From assembly GCA_964626565.1 (NCBI GenBank), contig CAZVFX010000146.1:1-16241 (forward strand): a stretch of DNA of 16,241 nt, read 5' to 3'. Under the pieces are notes generated by a model. It was not told where the DNA came from. It made no database searches and saw only the letters and a program-made list of their open reading frames with translations. Shown in pieces: positions 6,608-13,081 of the stretch. Source of the stretch: CAZVFX01 sp964626565 (GTDB taxonomy: Bacteria > Myxococcota_A > UBA9042 > CAIXZC01). The translations under genes and the position numbers were made by a program. Position 1 is the first letter of the stretch; every line of letters begins with the position of its first letter.

Positions 6608-8830
6608 CTACCTCCTTGTAACTTCCAGTTTGTTATTGTTCGCATCAACCGCTAGGTCGACGACAGTGTCCGGTTCCAGGCGTTCCGCCATCAGGTACGG
6701 GATGACTGCTTCTGACAGAATCTCGCTCACCAGAGTAGCAAGCCGCCTGGCGCCGAAAAGTTGCGGGCGGCCGGCCTCGAGGTCCATGATGTAGTCCACC
6801 ACACCCGGTTCAAACGCGGCCTTTCCCAAACGAAGGTCCAGCGTATCCGCGATGGACGCCAGCTTGGCCGGTATCAGCCCGCTCACGATTGCTCGCCGCG
6901 TTTCTTCGTCGAGGGGCCGGAACACCACCGGTTCTCCGACGCGGGAAAGAAAGGCGGCCGAGAACAAGGTCGACATCCGTTTGGTAATGCGGTCCTTGAC
7001 CTCATCCCGGGTAACCCCTTCCGGCCAGAACCCCATGCTGCTCCTGGACTTCTGGTCCTCGTCGGCAGGCAGGTTGCAGGTGAAACATATCAGCAGATTG
7101 GCCCCTGAAAGGTCGGTTCCGGTGGCCGACTGCACGATCCCCTTATCCAGCAGTTGAAGGTGCATATCTCCGACGCTGGAACGCACCTCGTCAGGCGCAT
7201 GGTCAAGGTCCGCAACTTCCACCGCGGTGCCGAGATAGTTGCGGCAGGCCAGTTCCAGCTTGCCCGGCACGTACGAATTTACGATTCCCCTTCCGGACCC
7301 AAGGAGCATGGACTGGGCCTGGTGGAAAGTGGACATAGCGCCGCCGTCCACGTAGAGCGGAACCATCCGGAGCTTTTCGGCGAGAAAGTCCACCGACGCA
7401 GACTTCCCCGTCGCGGGCGGACCTTCCATCAGCACAACGAGAGGCTGATGTCGCTTTTTGCACCCGACCTGCGCCCTCAACCTCGAATACAGTTCGTTGA
7501 TGGCTTCGTCCTGCCCCAGGAGAAGCTCCTTGTGCTCCTCTTTCACCGTTTCGTCAAACAGGACCTCGAGGAGCTTTTGATGTACTCTCGGCGAACGGTT
7601 CGCTGGGTTTTCGCCCTTCAGTCCCCCGAGGATCTCGTCCCGGTCGGACAGCATCTTCACTGCTGCCCGCGCCTCCTGAGGCAGGTTGTGCAGATTCCCC
7701 ATGGAGGCAAGCGCGATTGTGGAGACCGCAGGGCCCGCCACACGGATGGCCTCTGACGGGGGCAGAGTAGAGAGCGCGGCCAGGGAGCTTTTTTGCACCT
7801 CAGCTTCCTGGGCAGAGGACATCTTCAAGGCCCTGGCCGCTCCTTCGCTCCGAATCGCCACCGCCGTCGCCAGAGGAATGGGCGGCACTTCCAACATCAC
7901 CGGCAGCAAGGGGTCCGGAGCTACGCCCTGCGGGGTGAAAGTCGCCTCGAGGTCATCCCGACGACCGAAGAAGATCATGGAAAGGTGCGCGGTCGAAAGG
8001 GAATTGAGCAGCCCTCTGCCCACTCTGCCCGAGTCGTATGGATTGGTGCCCATCACCATCTGGCCCGCTGGCACCGCGAGCATACCGGAAGCCGCGCTCA
8101 AGTCCTTGCCCAACTGCAGCAGTCCTTCGGGCGGGATGTTTGGTTTAGTGAGACTCAACACGGAAATTCCCAGGGGCGCCAGGCTATCTGCAATGGCACG
8201 CAGCCCAACGGTAGCGGCCAGTTGATCGTCTGCCACCAGGGCCGCAGGCCCCGCACCCAGCAGCCCGGCCGCCTGGCGGGCGAAAGGCAGCAACTCGGGG
8301 CCTACGGACCCCAACGGCTGGACAACCTGGGCGTACTTCTCGAAATTGCGCAGCGCCGGGGGGGTAACTGCGGGGGCGACCGTGGCCGTCCATTCCCTCA
8401 GGCTCCCGGCATGGGCCTCCAGGTCGGTGAGCGCGGTGCGCAAGCTCTCCTCCCGCAGTGGCGCGAGGGGGACCCACGGATTGACCTTCAGCAGTACGGG
8501 CAAAACGAATCGCCCTTCCTTTTCTTCGGGCTGAAGCGCGGTCGCACCCCTCGGCAAGGTCGACTGCAAGCGCCACTCGTCGACGATGGGCATCTTGGCG
8601 CCGGAAGTTACATGCCCCATCTCCATGAGAATCTCGATGCGGTCTCCTTCCAGGGCGCACCTGACTCTGTTGAAACCGCCGTGATCGGCAACCTGGAGGG
8701 TATATTCCGCTACGCTGCCTGCCAGGTTCTCAACATGCTCCTTGCAAACCGATGAGCGCAGAAGATCCAGCACTCCGGAGAAGGTGCGAGTGGCCAGGTC
8801 TTGTCTTTGCATCTCTTCATGGCTGGTCAT
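6608..8830 (-). CDS. ClpB/ClpA-like AAA+ protein with one recognisable ATPase domain
   Basis: A 740-residue protein whose C-terminal part (about 430-735) is a Clp-type AAA+ domain. It shows LGQDEAINELYSRLRAQ (438-454, like ClpB 'GQDEAI'), Walker A GPPATGKS (470-477), sensor-1 Asn in FTCNL (N586), the ClpB-like Arg finger segment FLSRVGEPVVFRPL (R630) and sensor 2 GARRL (693-697). Walker B reads VEVADLDHAPDEV: the Asp is kept (D541) but the catalytic Glu position appears to be Leu. Residues about 280-380 (IFFGRRDDLEATF, then LLPVMLEVPPIPL) look like the back half of a first AAA domain that has lost its P-loop. No ClpP-binding IGF loop was seen. The start at 8830 has GGAGGAG about 5 bases upstream. 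It lies 30 bases after the lipoprotein stop and is probably co-transcribed with it. A protein-remodelling role in the MoxR/VWA system is inferred. Confidence 0.82.
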   Translation of the reverse strand: MTSHEEMQRQDLATRTFSGVLDLLRSSVCKEHVENLAGSVAEYTLQVADHGGFNRVRCALEGDRIEILMEMGHVTSGAKMPIVDEWRLQSTLPRGATALQPEEKEGRFVLPVLLKVNPWVPLAPLREESLRTALTDLEAHAGSLREWTATVAPAVTPPALRNFEKYAQVVQPLGSVGPELLPFARQAAGLLGAGPAALVADDQLAATVGLRAIADSLAPLGISVLSLTKPNIPPEGLLQLGKDLSAASGMLAVPAGQMVMGTNPYDSGRVGRGLLNSLSTAHLSMIFFGRRDDLEATFTPQGVAPDPLLPVMLEVPPIPLATAVAIRSEGAARALKMSSAQEAEVQKSSLAALSTLPPSEAIRVAGPAVSTIALASMGNLHNLPQEARAAVKMLSDRDEILGGLKGENPANRSPRVHQKLLEVLFDETVKEEHKELLLGQDEAINELYSRLRAQVGCKKRHQPLVVLMEGPPATGKSASVDFLAEKLRMVPLYVDGGAMSTFHQAQSMLLGSGRGIVNSYVPGKLELACRNYLGTAVEVADLDHAPDEVRSSVGDMHLQLLDKGIVQSATGTDLSGANLLICFTCNLPADEDQKSRSSMGFWPEGVTRDEVKDRITKRMSTLFSAAFLSRVGEPVVFRPLDEETRRAIVSGLIPAKLASIADTLDLRLGKAAFEPGVVDYIMDLEAGRPQLFGARRLATLVSEILSEAVIPYLMAERLEPDTVVDLAVDANNNKLEVTRR

Positions 8831-8860
8831 GACACTCCTCCGGAACGCTGGATGTGGTTT

Positions 8861-9712
8861 CTACCAGTAGCCGTAACACATGTCGTCGCACGTCTCGTTG
8901 CACTCGGAATAGCAGCTACCGAGACAGCCGGAGATGGCGTCGATGGTGGCCGTTCCGCACGGGCATGAACACGAGCAATGTTTGTTGCAGGGCGGGGCAT
9001 CCGGAACGCAATTGCCGCCGGAGCACTTCTCCGAAGAACCGCAGGTTTCCACCAGTTCTTCAGCATTGCCGCAACTGTTGAACCAGTGAACATCGCCGCC
9101 GGAGCACCCCTGGTAATCGTGGGGGTCGCAGCTTTCGCACTCGCCGCTCACACACGCCTCACTGGCGCCGCACGCTTCATACATCTCATGCGGACCGCCA
9201 CACGAATTCATGAGATAGGCATCGCCCTCTTTGCATGCCACCTCGTCGGTGGGTGTGCAGTCAACCAGGCTGGCGAGCACCTGCGTGGAACCCTCGCCGC
9301 CGAACACCATGACGTCGACGTAGAACTTCCCGGGGCCGCCCACAACTTCGGTAAGCGAGCATTCTCCTGTGCCGCCGTTGTCATCCGACGCTACCGAACT
9401 CTCCCCCTCGCCCTCATGAACAAACACCATGGTGTCCGCGTTGCACCCGGGGTACCCGGTCCCTGTTTCGATCTGAAATCCGGCGCCTGCCGGCACGCAC
9501 AGCCCCATTCTCACCAGGAAGTCGTCCGCCGAAACAAGCGCCGGCTTCCCTTCCTTCAACAACTGGACCCCTTCCGCGGCCAATTCCTGTTCGCACGCCT
9601 GCGTGTCGAATGCAGTCAGCCCGGCATGGTGCTGGCTCGAATCATCGCCACAGCCGAACCCGGAAACCGTGAGCATCAGACAAACAGTGAGCAACTTGAT
9701 TATCGAGTTCAT
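8861..9712 (-). CDS. Cys-rich secreted protein, probable lipoprotein, first gene of the sigma-54 operon
   Basis: A 283-residue exported protein. Residues 1-20 form a signal sequence ending at Cys21 (VSGFGCGDD). The lipobox is imperfect (Phe at -2), so lipidation is likely but not certain. Residues about 25-135 form an acidic, Gly-rich domain that may be a pre-peptidase C-terminal-like beta domain (tentative). From about 140 the protein has repeated Cys-rich units of the type SCG-x-CG-x-C-x-GEC (for example WFNSCGNAEELVETCG), and it ends in a very Cys-dense tail (NKHCSCSCPCG onward). Such units are common in secreted proteins of Myxococcota and relatives. The ATG at 9712 is chosen over an in-frame ATG at 9751 because AGGGAGGGT lies just upstream and the signal peptide begins there. 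A sigma-54 promoter lies about 57 bases further up. It is the first gene of the AAA+/MoxR/VWA operon, possibly as an envelope sensor (inference). Confidence 0.85.
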   Translation of the reverse strand: MNSIIKLLTVCLMLTVSGFGCGDDSSQHHAGLTAFDTQACEQELAAEGVQLLKEGKPALVSADDFLVRMGLCVPAGAGFQIETGTGYPGCNADTMVFVHEGEGESSVASDDNGGTGECSLTEVVGGPGKFYVDVMVFGGEGSTQVLASLVDCTPTDEVACKEGDAYLMNSCGGPHEMYEACGASEACVSGECESCDPHDYQGCSGGDVHWFNSCGNAEELVETCGSSEKCSGGNCVPDAPPCNKHCSCSCPCGTATIDAISGCLGSCYSECNETCDDMCYGYW

Positions 9713-9715
9713 CTT

Positions 9716-9724
9716 ACCCTCCCT
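9716..9724 (-). promoter_or_regulatory. ribosome binding site of the first lipoprotein gene
   Basis: AGGGAGGGT on the minus strand, ending 3 bases before the ATG at 9712, with the GGGAGG core about 5 bases away. It decides the start in favour of 9712 rather than 9751. Confidence 0.7.
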
Positions 9725-9778
9725 CATTGTTGTCAAACCGACCGCCGCCATTTTGCGGCCAGGTCATTTCCTAACAGG

Positions 9779-9794
9779 TGCAACCCTTGTGCCA
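9779..9794 (-). promoter_or_regulatory. sigma-54 (-24/-12) promoter of the six-gene operon
   Basis: On the minus strand the sequence is TGGCACAAGGGTTGCA. The consensus is TGGCACG-N4-TTGC(A/T); it differs at one position (A for G at position 7) and has the required spacing between GG and GC. Predicted transcription start is near 9768, about 57 bases before the lipoprotein ATG at 9712. The next genes follow in the same direction with almost no gaps, so this promoter probably serves the whole operon down to the CapA-like gene. Confidence 0.82.
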
Positions 9795-9808
9795 CCCGGC
9801 GCCGAAAT

Positions 9809-9835
9809 CCCGTTCGGACGGTTTTTTCCGACGGG
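9809..9835. repeat. inverted repeat upstream of the sigma-54 promoter
   Basis: The arms CCCGTTCGGA (9809-9818) and TCCGACGGG (9827-9835) pair over 9 bases with one bulged T, around an 8-base T-rich centre. It lies 41-67 bases upstream of the predicted start, between the -24 element and the distal palindrome. It could be a second activator site, or could help bend the DNA. Seen from the plus strand it is not a terminator of any gene. Confidence 0.45.
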
Positions 9836-9878
9836 CAATTGAATATACCGCCCAGTACGCTTGCGGCGTGCGTAGGAA

Positions 9879-9895
9879 CGGAATGCGGCATTCCG
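9879..9895. promoter_or_regulatory. 17-base palindrome, candidate upstream activator site
   Basis: CGGAATGCGGCATTCCG is a perfect 8-base palindrome around a single central G. It lies 111-127 bases upstream of the predicted sigma-54 transcription start, the usual distance for enhancer-type sites of sigma-54 activators. It is also about 95 bases upstream of the weak promoter of the activator gene, so autoregulation is possible. The neighbouring activator gene has a Fis-type helix-turn-helix that would bind as a dimer to such a site (inference). Confidence 0.6.
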
Positions 9896-9951
9896 CCGCG
9901 GCACCGATGGAATTCGCAACGTTTCAGGAATTCAGCGTTGCTCTGGCAACA

Positions 9952-9981
9952 TTGACTTGGCAGGTTCCGCCAAGGTATTTG
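9952..9981 (+). promoter_or_regulatory. weak sigma-70 promoter candidate for the activator gene
   Basis: TTGACT at 9952-9957 (5 of 6 to the -35 consensus) is followed after 18 bases by TATTTG at 9976-9981 (3 of 6). It would start transcription near 9988, about 40 bases before the ATG at 10031. The -10 is poor, so this is only a candidate. No correctly spaced -24/-12 pair was found in this direction. Confidence 0.3.
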
Positions 9982-10013
9982 TCAAAAAATGCCCGGCGCT
10001 CAGGGATGAATCC

Positions 10014-10023
10014 AGGGAGGTGG
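10014..10023 (+). promoter_or_regulatory. ribosome binding site of the sigma-54 activator
   Basis: AGGGAGGTGG ends 7 bases before the ATG at 10031. It is a strong site and fixes the start of the activator, confirming that there is no N-terminal receiver domain. Confidence 0.7.
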
Positions 10024-10030
10024 TAAAAGG

Positions 10031-11176
10031 ATGACCAACGACACGAGGAAAGGAGGCGGCACGTTCGCCAAATTTGAGAAACGATGGAACAGCGAAGCTT
10101 CCAAGGATCTCCTTGTTCAGATACAGAAAGCCTCCAGAATGTCTATCCCGGTTCTGATCTTAGGTGAATCGGGCACGGGCAAGACGCTAGTCGCTAGGTG
10201 CATTCACGAATTGCGCGCAGCCAAGCTGGGCCAATCCCCCGAAGGACCCTACGAAGTTGTCAATATGGCCGGCCTGCCTCCCGACCAGGCTTACCGGGAG
10301 ATATTCGGTTCGGAAGGTCGGGTCTTCACGGGCGCTCCCGAAACGGTTCACGGAGCCATCGACAGGGCCGCAGGCGGCACTCTGTTTCTGGATGAAGTCG
10401 GCGATGCCGATCCGTTCCTGCAGGGGATGCTGCTCAGGTTCCTCGACACCGGCAAGTACCGCCGCCTAGGCGGCCAGGTGGAGATAGAATCGAGCACGGA
10501 AGTAATCGGAGCGACCAACAAGGATCTTCCGCAGATGGTCGCTGACGGCGCCTTCCGGGAGGATCTGTACTTCCGGTTGCGAGGCCTTGAATTCACGGTA
10601 CCTCCGCTGCGGGACCGACTCTCAGACTTGGAAGCCTTTGTCGAAGAGCTCCTCAAGTCCCTCGGGGGCACCCCCTCGAATCCCACGGGAGTTGGGCAAT
10701 GGCAGATCGAAAAGAGCGCCGTTGGGTTGCTCAGAGAGGAGGAGCAGCAATGGCCGGGGAATCTCCGCCAACTTCAGCGGGTGCTCATCCTGGGGGCCGT
10801 CAACGCGGCCGAGAGGATTGAGAAGAAGGCTCAGAAGCGCAGCTACGCCCTGACTGACGCCGAAACTCCGCAGGTAATCAGTGAGGCGGACCTGCAACCA
10901 ACCTCGGCCTGGCGCTTCCAGGTGCGCGGGCCGACCATGCAGGAATACGACACAGTCATTAATGGTTGGCTCAAAACTGTGGATTTCATGACCCTCCGCA
11001 AGCGGTACACCGACGCGGTGCTCGCGTCAACCAAGAGCAACGTCACGGCCGCGGCAAGCGTTGTCGGTAAGGACCGGGGCACACTGGGTCGATGGCTGGC
11101 GGAACATGAGGAATGGGAAGAAAAGAAGTTGGCCAAGCTCAAAGGAGAGGCGGAGCGGCAGAACGGAGGCGAATGA
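10031..11176 (+). CDS. sigma-54-dependent transcriptional activator without receiver domain
   Basis: A 381-residue bacterial enhancer-binding protein that would use ATP hydrolysis to open sigma-54 promoters. The AAA+ domain begins after only about 20 residues: Walker A GESGTGKT (45-52), the sigma-54 contact loop RVFTGA (97-102, where GAFTGA is usual), Walker B GTLFLDEV (116-123, D121 and E122), and Arg fingers in FREDLYFRLR (R176, R182). The C-terminus has a Fis-type helix-turn-helix at about 336-356 (SNVTAAASVVGKDRGTLGRW). There is no receiver, GAF or PAS domain, so, as with PspF, activity must be controlled by a partner protein or by expression. It is divergent from the operon carrying the sigma-54 promoter at 9779-9794 and overlaps the TIR gene by 4 bases, making it the obvious activator of that operon and making the TIR protein a candidate regulator (inference). 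Confidence 0.9.
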   Translation: MTNDTRKGGGTFAKFEKRWNSEASKDLLVQIQKASRMSIPVLILGESGTGKTLVARCIHELRAAKLGQSPEGPYEVVNMAGLPPDQAYREIFGSEGRVFTGAPETVHGAIDRAAGGTLFLDEVGDADPFLQGMLLRFLDTGKYRRLGGQVEIESSTEVIGATNKDLPQMVADGAFREDLYFRLRGLEFTVPPLRDRLSDLEAFVEELLKSLGGTPSNPTGVGQWQIEKSAVGLLREEEQQWPGNLRQLQRVLILGAVNAAERIEKKAQKRSYALTDAETPQVISEADLQPTSAWRFQVRGPTMQEYDTVINGWLKTVDFMTLRKRYTDAVLASTKSNVTAAASVVGKDRGTLGRWLAEHEEWEEKKLAKLKGEAERQNGGE

Positions 11177-12273
11177 TGGCACCGAAGCACGACACGTTCA
11201 TCAGTTATCGCCGGGAAAATGGGGCGGACACCGCCCGATTGCTCAAGGCCGCGCTGACCGGGCGCGGCTTCAAGCCCTTTCTGGATGTCGACGACCTGGG
11301 CGCAGCCCATTTCGACGACCGGTTGTTGCGCACCATCGAGCAGACCCCGAACTTCATCGTAGTGTTGAGCGCTCAGTGCTTGGACAGGTGCCGGAACGAC
11401 GGAGATTGGCTGCGGCGGGAGATCGGTCACGCCATCGCAACCGACCGCAACGTCGTTCCCGTCTACCAACCCGGCTTCCGGTTTCCCGAGCGGGACGATT
11501 TACCACCTGNNNNNNNNNNNNNNNNNNNNNNNNNNNNNNNNNNNNNNNNNNNNNNNNNNNNNNNNNNNNNNNNNNNNNNNNNNNNNNNNNNNNNNNNNNN
11601 NNNNNNNNNGGGATGGACCGCCTATCTCACTCCTTTTGAAGCGCCCCGGCCGCTGCAACCCGGATCACCGACTGCACGAATCGTCGACGCGGCAACCTTC
11701 ACCCAACAGCCCCCTTCCCTGCCGCCGGCCTGGCAACCTGAGGACGCGGCCTATTCGCCGTTGATCCGGCAGACAAAGAGCGGACCGGTCCGCTTCGCGG
11801 ACGCACAGTGGTTTTACTACTTCGCCGCGCACGGTCTGCTGATGGCGATAAGGGATGGTGTGACTGCGGTAATGGGAAGACGGCCCTACATCAACCCGAT
11901 CCACCGGAACCTGGCTGCGCTTCACCTGACCGCCCCGGACGAAACCCGAACCGCAATGGCGAAGAACCTTACCAACTGGCTCAACGGCGTCCCCGAGTTG
12001 CTCAAAGACCGCCCGGTCATACGCAATTTCGCCGCCTACGTTCTCGGCATGCTGGACATCAAGGAATCGATTCCAGACCTGGCAGAAGCCGCAAAGCACG
12101 ACACCGGCCGCCACGTCCGCCTTTACGCCTGCATGTCCTTGGGCCGGATGGAGGCCACCGAGCACGCCGACCTCTTGGTCGAGTGCTGGCAGCAAACCCA
12201 AGACCCTTCCGAACGTCTGGCCATCGGCCAGGCCCTGTGTCGAATGTTGGGGATTGCAAAGTATCCGTTGTAG
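11173..12273 (+). CDS. TIR-domain protein with HEAT-like C-terminus, interrupted by an assembly gap
   Basis: The N-terminal 112 residues are a TIR domain of the bacterial TIR_2 type: DTFISYRRENG (7-17), FKPFLDVDDLG (33-43), FIVVLSAQCL (61-70), then DWLRREI (78-84), where E83 matches the catalytic Glu of NAD-cleaving TIRs. The sequence then enters 100 N (11510-11609). After it, about 220 residues form helical HEAT-like repeats (for example IRNFAAYVLGMLDIKESIPDL and RLYACMSLGRMEATEHADLL). The last 30 or so residues of a TIR domain would fit the 33-34 missing codons, so one protein of about 366 residues is plausible. A 100-N run is however a conventional placeholder, so the frame across it is not evidence. 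The ATG at 11173 overlaps the activator's stop codon, with GGAGG 4 bases upstream, so it is translationally coupled. TIR domains cleave NAD or make cyclic ADP-ribose-type signals; the HEAT-like part may sense a partner or control the activator. Confidence 0.65.
   Translation: MMAPKHDTFISYRRENGADTARLLKAALTGRGFKPFLDVDDLGAAHFDDRLLRTIEQTPNFIVVLSAQCLDRCRNDGDWLRREIGHAIATDRNVVPVYQPGFRFPERDDLPPXXXXXXXXXXXXXXXXXXXXXXXXXXXXXXXXXXGWTAYLTPFEAPRPLQPGSPTARIVDAATFTQQPPSLPPAWQPEDAAYSPLIRQTKSGPVRFADAQWFYYFAAHGLLMAIRDGVTAVMGRRPYINPIHRNLAALHLTAPDETRTAMAKNLTNWLNGVPELLKDRPVIRNFAAYVLGMLDIKESIPDLAEAAKHDTGRHVRLYACMSLGRMEATEHADLLVECWQQTQDPSERLAIGQALCRMLGIAKYPL
11510..11609. other. assembly gap (100 N)
   Basis: Exactly 100 undetermined bases, the usual placeholder for a scaffold join of unknown length. 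It lies inside the TIR gene, so the protein's middle, its true length and even its unity as one gene are unknown. Confidence 0.99.
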
Positions 12274-12293
12274 GTTCAGTCGCGGGGGTGACG

Positions 12294-12779
12294 CTAACCA
12301 CAATCCCAGGAGCATTCGTCGTCCATGCACTCCAGCATGTCGATGAGGTCGTCGGCGCCGCCGATGAAGCTGTAGATGCAGCTGTCCATGCACGATTCGG
12401 TGGAGCAATCCATGAGGCAGGCCAGCAGCAACATGCACTGGGTGTTGCTTTCGCACTGGTTCTGCTCGTACGAACACTCGGTGTTCATACACGCGGTGCA
12501 AGCGGACTGGCACTCGCCGTCGGAACAGGTATCACCCGAATCGCAACCACCGCAACTGCCGCCGCAGCCATCATCGCCGCACTCCAAACCAGCGCACTGC
12601 GGGACGCATTGTTCCTCTTCTTCCTCTTCTTCCTCTTCTGCAGGTGTCGACACGACATCCCACTCTTCGCCGGCCACAGCGTCCCCGACCATGGAGTCCT
12701 CGCCCTCACCAAAACAGCCGCTACAAACCACCATCACAGCAAATAAGACCGTTGTTGCGACCCTCGTCATGGTATTCAT
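12294..12779 (-). CDS. small Cys-rich probable lipoprotein with poly-Glu tract
   Basis: A 161-residue exported protein. The signal sequence (residues 1-21, hydrophobic TTVLFAVMVV) ends at Cys22 (CSGCFGEGED), a probable though non-ideal lipobox. An acidic linker with nine consecutive Glu (about 48-57) leads to a Cys-rich unit, CVPQCAGLECGDDGCGGSCG, of a type common in secreted proteins of Myxococcota and relatives. The last 70 residues carry about 14 more Cys in CxxxC-like spacings (CTACMNTEC, CMLLLACLMDC) and end in CSWDCG. The start at 12779 follows AGGAGG by about 6 bases. A sigma-54 promoter lies about 58 bases upstream, almost the same spacing as for the lipoprotein at 9712. It converges with the TIR gene, 20 bases from its stop. 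It is probably part of the same regulon; its function is unknown. Confidence 0.82.
   Translation of the reverse strand: MNTMTRVATTVLFAVMVVCSGCFGEGEDSMVGDAVAGEEWDVVSTPAEEEEEEEEEQCVPQCAGLECGDDGCGGSCGGCDSGDTCSDGECQSACTACMNTECSYEQNQCESNTQCMLLLACLMDCSTESCMDSCIYSFIGGADDLIDMLECMDDECSWDCG
12612..12638. repeat. 9-base tandem repeat, three exact copies, encoding poly-Glu
   Basis: TTCCTCTTC on the plus strand occurs three times in a row, read on the minus strand as alternating GAA and GAG codons for Glu. Because the unit is 9 bases, slippage would lengthen or shorten the Glu tract without breaking the frame. Confidence 0.85.
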
Positions 12780-12847
12780 CCTCGCCCTCCTCGTTGTAGT
12801 TCGTTGAACCGCCTCGGAACCCTCCGGGGCGCCTGTTTTCTTTACAG

Positions 12848-12863
12848 AGCAAGACGCGGGCCA
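12848..12863 (-). promoter_or_regulatory. sigma-54 (-24/-12) promoter of the second lipoprotein gene
   Basis: On the minus strand the sequence is TGGCCCGCGTCTTGCT. It differs from the consensus TGGCACG-N4-TTGC(A/T) at one position (C for A at position 5) and has the correct spacing. Predicted transcription start is near 12837, about 58 bases before the ATG at 12779. The match, the position and the similarity to the promoter at 9779-9794 support it. Confidence 0.78.
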
Positions 12864-13016
12864 ACCCGCGGGAAATTGGCGACAGACATCCAGTTTCTCG
12901 TCGGGGATGACCGCTGAAAATGACAGAAACCCGGGAACACTGAAGCCGGGGCCATTGGGTGCTGCGCGTTGCAGATTGCCGCAGCCAAGTGGCGCTTTGC
13001 CCGAATGGGGGATCGA

Positions 13017-13046
13017 TTGACAATCCGAATCGGACTGCCCTATGAT
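13017..13046 (+). promoter_or_regulatory. sigma-70 promoter of the cyclase gene
   Basis: TTGACA at 13017-13022 (perfect -35) and TATGAT at 13041-13046 (5 of 6 to the -10) are separated by 18 bases. The predicted start is near 13053, about 30 bases before the ATG at 13082. Two 11-base palindromes overlap it: GATTGACAATC (13015-13025) on the -35, and TCCGAATCGGA (13024-13034) in the spacer. Either could be an operator. This gene is thus probably expressed independently of sigma-54. Confidence 0.72.
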
Positions 13047-13081
13047 TGCGACACCAAGCTGAAGCTTGCGGGGTGGGAAAC

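Larger units (their letters stand above)
9713..10030. other. divergent regulatory region between lipoprotein operon and sigma-54 activator
   Basis: This 318-base stretch holds no credible gene. In order it contains the lipoprotein ribosome binding site, a sigma-54 promoter firing left (9779-9794), an inverted repeat (9809-9835), a 17-base palindrome (9879-9895), a weak sigma-70 promoter firing right (9952-9981), and the activator's ribosome binding site (10014-10023). The layout of promoter, spacer and distal activator site matches that of classical sigma-54-dependent operons. Confidence 0.7.
12780..13081. other. divergent intergenic region between second lipoprotein and cyclase gene
   Basis: This 302-base stretch has no credible gene. 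It holds the lipoprotein ribosome binding site, a sigma-54 promoter firing left (12848-12863) and a sigma-70 promoter firing right (13017-13046). Between about 12870 and 13010, the region where activator sites would be expected, I see no copy of the 17-base palindrome found at 9879-9895. Confidence 0.7.

Noticed and set aside
9809..9835. The T-rich inverted repeat read as an intrinsic terminator
   Set aside because: The T run is in the loop, not after the stem, and no gene ends nearby. A regulatory role is more likely.
9958..9972. Possible plus-strand sigma-54 promoter (TGGCAGGTTCCGCCA) before the activator gene
   Set aside because: GG and GC are two bases too close. Sigma-54 promoters are strict about this spacing. 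Another near match at 9944-9961 is too long.
12274..12293. Terminator between the convergent TIR and lipoprotein genes
   Set aside because: The 20-base gap shows no GC-rich hairpin followed by a T run on either strand.
13046..13081. TTG start at 13046 for the cyclase gene
   Set aside because: This codon overlaps the last base of the -10 element of the predicted promoter, so it would not be in the transcript. The ATG at 13082 has a good ribosome binding site.
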